64,000 bases of DNA from Symbiodinium sp. CCMP2592 (taxonomy: Eukaryota > Sar > Dinophyceae > Suessiales > Symbiodiniaceae): contig CAJNDT010001278.1 in assembly GCA_905221615.1 (NCBI GenBank), positions 1 through 64,000 of the forward strand. The letters are read 5' to 3'. The stretch's first letter is position 1. Every line of letters starts with the position of its first letter. The position numbers and the translations under genes are program-made. Shown one piece after another: positions 61,222 through 64,000 of this stretch. Under the pieces are notes generated by a model. It had not been told where the DNA came from and did not search any database. It saw only the letters and a list, made by a program, of their open reading frames with translations.

Positions 61222-62120
61222 TCACGCTGTCTGCACGCGGCCTGACAACAGAGTATGGAAGAACTCCAAACACCATACAGCAACCCCCGACACACGCTTG
61301 ACCATGTTGCTGAAAGTTGCTGAAGTGCTTGCAGAGGGGCCGCTCTCTGCCTGGCTATAGCACTCGCGACAGGAATCATGAGAGACATTGAAGGTGATCA
61401 AATTCCTGTGGAAAACCTCCAACGCGGCATCGTAAACCACCCTATCAACGTCATCATGCCAGCCGCTGAGCTCAGATACATCATAGTCCACATGCGCAGA
61501 CTTTGCTGCAGAGCTCGGTCTCGTATCTTCGAAATCCGATGCCTGGCAAGCTCCCCCAAACATCTTGTGGAGCAGGCATATTGACAAGTCCCACTCCTCA
61601 GTGATGCCCACAAAAGCGAAGCCTTCCCGCACCCTCCGAGCCGCTTCCTCTGCATCCTCACGCGTCATCTCGGGCCGGTGAGGGTCGAGCGTCTGCGCTG
61701 TCGGGTGCTCGACGTTGTGCTCGACCACCAGCTGGTATGTCATGCTTCCCTTCCATCTTTCAGCAAACTCCAACACAGGCACCTTCTGCTTCTGCACGAC
61801 CAGCTCACGGCATACCGACATGTTAAGCGATCCACTGGCATACATGGCAAGCATGTCCTGAAAATGGTCTTCAAAGTCCACCGCCGAAAAGTAGTCGGCG
61901 TCGTCGTGGTAGGCGGACAGAAGGCGTTGCTCGGGATCTCGGAACAGCCCCACCAGTTTACCTGCTCGTGCACGTGCTCTCAACTCGGGTATGTCATGCA
62001 GCGCACGGGCTACTGGGCTATGTACATACGCTACAGCTCCTGCAAGACTTTTCGGGGAACAGAACGGGCGTCGATGCGCCCCGATTTCTATCCCTGCCCT
62101 CGGACCAATAGGCCTAGACG
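61222..62120 (-). CDS. sulfotransferase-like protein, C-terminal exon(s)
   Basis: The frame is open from about 62120 to the TGA at 61222; the first in-frame start candidate is TTG 61983, so the N-terminal part is on another exon or lost. AYVHSPVARALHD is followed by KLVGLFRDPEQRLLSAYH, the R-x(7)-S pattern that binds the 3'-phosphate of PAPS in sulfotransferases. Near residue 120 of the 61983 frame, GFAFVGITEEWDLSICLLH appears, a segment I associate with large algal sulfotransferase-like families. The 5'-phosphosulfate loop (PKxGTT-type), expected further N-terminal, is not in view. The protein would transfer sulfate from PAPS to an unknown acceptor. Upstream sequence past 62240 is satellite, so the remainder of the gene lies beyond the array or is missing. 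Confidence 0.7.
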
Positions 62121-62250
62121 CTGGCTAGCTTCCGTGTCGGTACTGACGCTGCTTGGAGATATTCGAAGCTTGCTTTCACTTGCACATTTCTTCTGTGAGG
62201 ATAGGGAGGCTTCTCAGAAGGGTACTTCTCAGTGTGTTTAACCCTATTCA

Positions 62251-62640
62251 ACAATATTCAGAAATGTTTGAATTTCTGCTTAAATATTCGGAAATATTAC
62301 GTTTTCTTCGGTAAACTTCCATAATATTCTTCATTCTTCCAGGTTCTTCACCATTATTCTTAGATCTTCGTAAAAATTCGAAATTATTCGAAACTATTCG
62401 AAATTATTCGAAATTATTCCAAATTATTCCAAATTATTCGTTGTATCTGCGGAGAACTTCAAACACTTTTCTAGACCATTCTTCTCAGATCTTCGTAAAT
62501 CTTCGAAATTCTTCCAAATTCTTCGTTGTATCTGCGGAGAACTTCAAACACTTTTCTAGACCATTCCTCTTAGATCTTCGTAAATCTTCGAAATTCTTCG
62601 TTGTATCTGCGGAGAATTCAAACACTTTTCTAGACTTCTG
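62251..62640 (+). repeat. A/T-rich TTCGAAATTATTC repeats and a 75-85 bp unit
   Basis: AAATTATTCG/AAATTATTCC 10-mers at 62370-62440, then TTGTATCTGCGGAGAACTTC units starting at 62441, 62526 and 62601 with ACTTTTCTAGACC. This precedes the 97-bp array. Confidence 0.88.
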
Positions 62641-62650
62641 CTTGTTTCCC

Positions 62651-64000
62651 CCAGCTGAAACCGCCAGCTCGCACCCTGTTCGGAAATACATATCCTATAG
62701 GAAATTACAATTCGCACCCTTGTTTTTCTTGGATTCCAAGCACAAATCCTATGGGAAATTACAATTCGCACCCTGTTCGGAAATACATATCCTATGGGAA
62801 ATTACAATTCGCACCCTTGTTTTTCTTGGATTCCAAGCACAAATCCTATGGGAAATTACAATTCGCACCCTGTTCGGAAATACATATCCTATGGGAAATT
62901 ACAATTCGCACCCGTGTTTTTCTTGGATTCCAAGCACAAATCCTATGGGAAATTACAATTCGCACCCTGTTCGGAAATACATTAAGTAGACTCTGTTTCT
63001 TGGCATCCAGGTACAGCATCCTATGGGAAATTACAATTTGCACCCTTGTTTTTCTTGGATTCCAAGCACAAAATCCTATGGGAAATTACAATTCGCACCC
63101 TGTTCGGAAATACATTAAGTAGACTCTGTTTCTTGGCATCCAGGTACAGCATCCTATGGGAAATTACAATTCGCACCCTTGTTTTTCTTGGATTCCAAGC
63201 ACAAATCCTATGGGAAATTACAATTCGCACCCTGTTCGGAAATACATATCCTATGGGAAATTACAATTCGCACCCGCTCGCACCCTGATTAGCGCTTGTG
63301 TTTCTTGGATTCCAAGTACAAATCCTATGGGAAATTACAATTCGCACCCTGTTCGAAAATACATTAAGTAGACTCTGTTTCTTGGCATCCAGGTACAGCA
63401 TCCTATGGGAAATTACAATTCGCAGCCTTGTTTTTCTTGGATTCCAAGCACAAATCCTATGGGAAATTACAATTCGCACCCTGTTCGGAAATACATATCC
63501 TATGGGAAATTACACTTCGCACCCTTGTTTTTCTTGGGTTCCAAGCACAAATCCTATGGGAAATTACAATTCGCCCCCTGTTCGGAAATACATATCCTAT
63601 GGGAAATTACAATTCGCAGCCTTGTTTTTCTTGGATTCCAAGCACAAATCCTATGGGAAATGACAATTCGCACCCTGTTCGGAAATACATATCCTATGGG
63701 AAATTACAATTCGCACCCTTGTTTTCTTGGATTCCAAGCACAAATCCTATGGGAAATTACAATTCGCACCCTGTTCGGAAATACATATCCTATGGGAAAT
63801 TACAATTCGCACCCTTGTTTTTCTTGGATTCCTAGCACAAATCCTATGGGAAATTACAATTCGCACCCTGTTCGGAAATACATATCCTATGGGAAATTAC
63901 AATTCGCAGCCTTGTTTTTCTTGGACTCCAAGCACAAATCCTATGGGAAATGACAATTCGCACCCTGTTCGGAAATACATATCCTATGGGAAATTACAAT
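62651..64000 (+). repeat. dimeric satellite, 97-bp unit (about 43 + 54), runs off the window
   Basis: TCCTATGGGAAATTACAATT with CGCACCC alternates between two spacers: GTTCGGAAATACATA and TTGTTTTTCTTGGATTCCA with AGCACAAA. GCACCCTGTT occurs at 62671, 62768, 62865 and 62962, exactly 97 apart. Variant units around 62980, 63110 and 63365 carry TTAAGTAGACTCTGTTTCTT and GGCATCCAGGTACAGCA. A junction near 63275 duplicates CGCACCCGCTCGCACCC. ORFs in all frames are by-products. Confidence 0.96.

Noticed and set aside
62651..64000. Alternating repeat and spacer pattern resembling CRISPR
   Set aside because: The spacers are themselves repeated; this is a dimeric satellite.

Overview
The window looks like nuclear DNA of a dinoflagellate, possibly Symbiodiniaceae, though I cannot fix the genus. 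The evidence is intrinsic. Introns start with GT, GC and possibly GA, and exons nearly always resume with G after the AG acceptor. A 17-nt remnant of the dinoflagellate spliced leader lies in front of an intronless ORF. TTTAGGG-type telomere-like tracts are scattered on the right side. Genes are sparse in a dense background of satellites, foldback elements and retroelement pieces. There is no sign of a prokaryotic, viral or organellar genome.

Left part (1-18.4 kb): every convincing exon is on the + strand. Unassigned exon-like ORFs occupy 0.2-2.5 kb. Two satellite arrays follow: a 174-bp repeat at 3.4-4.3 kb and a 205-bp dimeric repeat at 5.4-6.6 kb. A Trp-rich ORF ends at 7.67 kb. A RING-H2 protein gene runs 8.78-10.88 kb. 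A gene of five to six exons, family unknown to me, runs 11.38-16.52 kb. A two-exon gene at 17.07-18.43 kb encodes a protein that resembles a C5-methyltransferase fold. A short ORF at 18.9-19.24 kb carries a duplicated motif that also occurs inside the 11-16 kb gene.

Middle (19.3-28.1 kb): a long non-LTR (LINE) retrotransposon lies on the minus strand. It has an AP-endonuclease ORF, an overlapping reverse-transcriptase ORF in another frame, and C-terminal zinc fingers. A (GTA)n microsatellite of about 230 bp abuts its 5' side.

Right part (28-64 kb): recognisable host exons are on the minus strand, so the two halves converge across the LINE. The main gene is an HflX/GTPBP6-type GTPase whose exons I could join in frame from 47.4 kb down to about 34.3 kb. 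One of its introns (47177-47285) is exactly a foldback (MITE-like) element that also occurs elsewhere in the window, which makes it a candidate introner. An intronless 263-aa gene with the spliced-leader relic is nested in another intron of the same gene, as are an LTR-type integrase fragment, tandem repeats and a recent 370-bp duplication. Further right are an ankyrin-repeat exon (52.1-52.5 kb), a sulfotransferase-like C-terminal exon (61.2-62.1 kb) and a 97-bp dimeric satellite that runs off the window end. At least five foldback families are spread over 30-61 kb.

Splice sites were chosen by hand from reading-frame continuity and family motifs. No alignment or search was possible.
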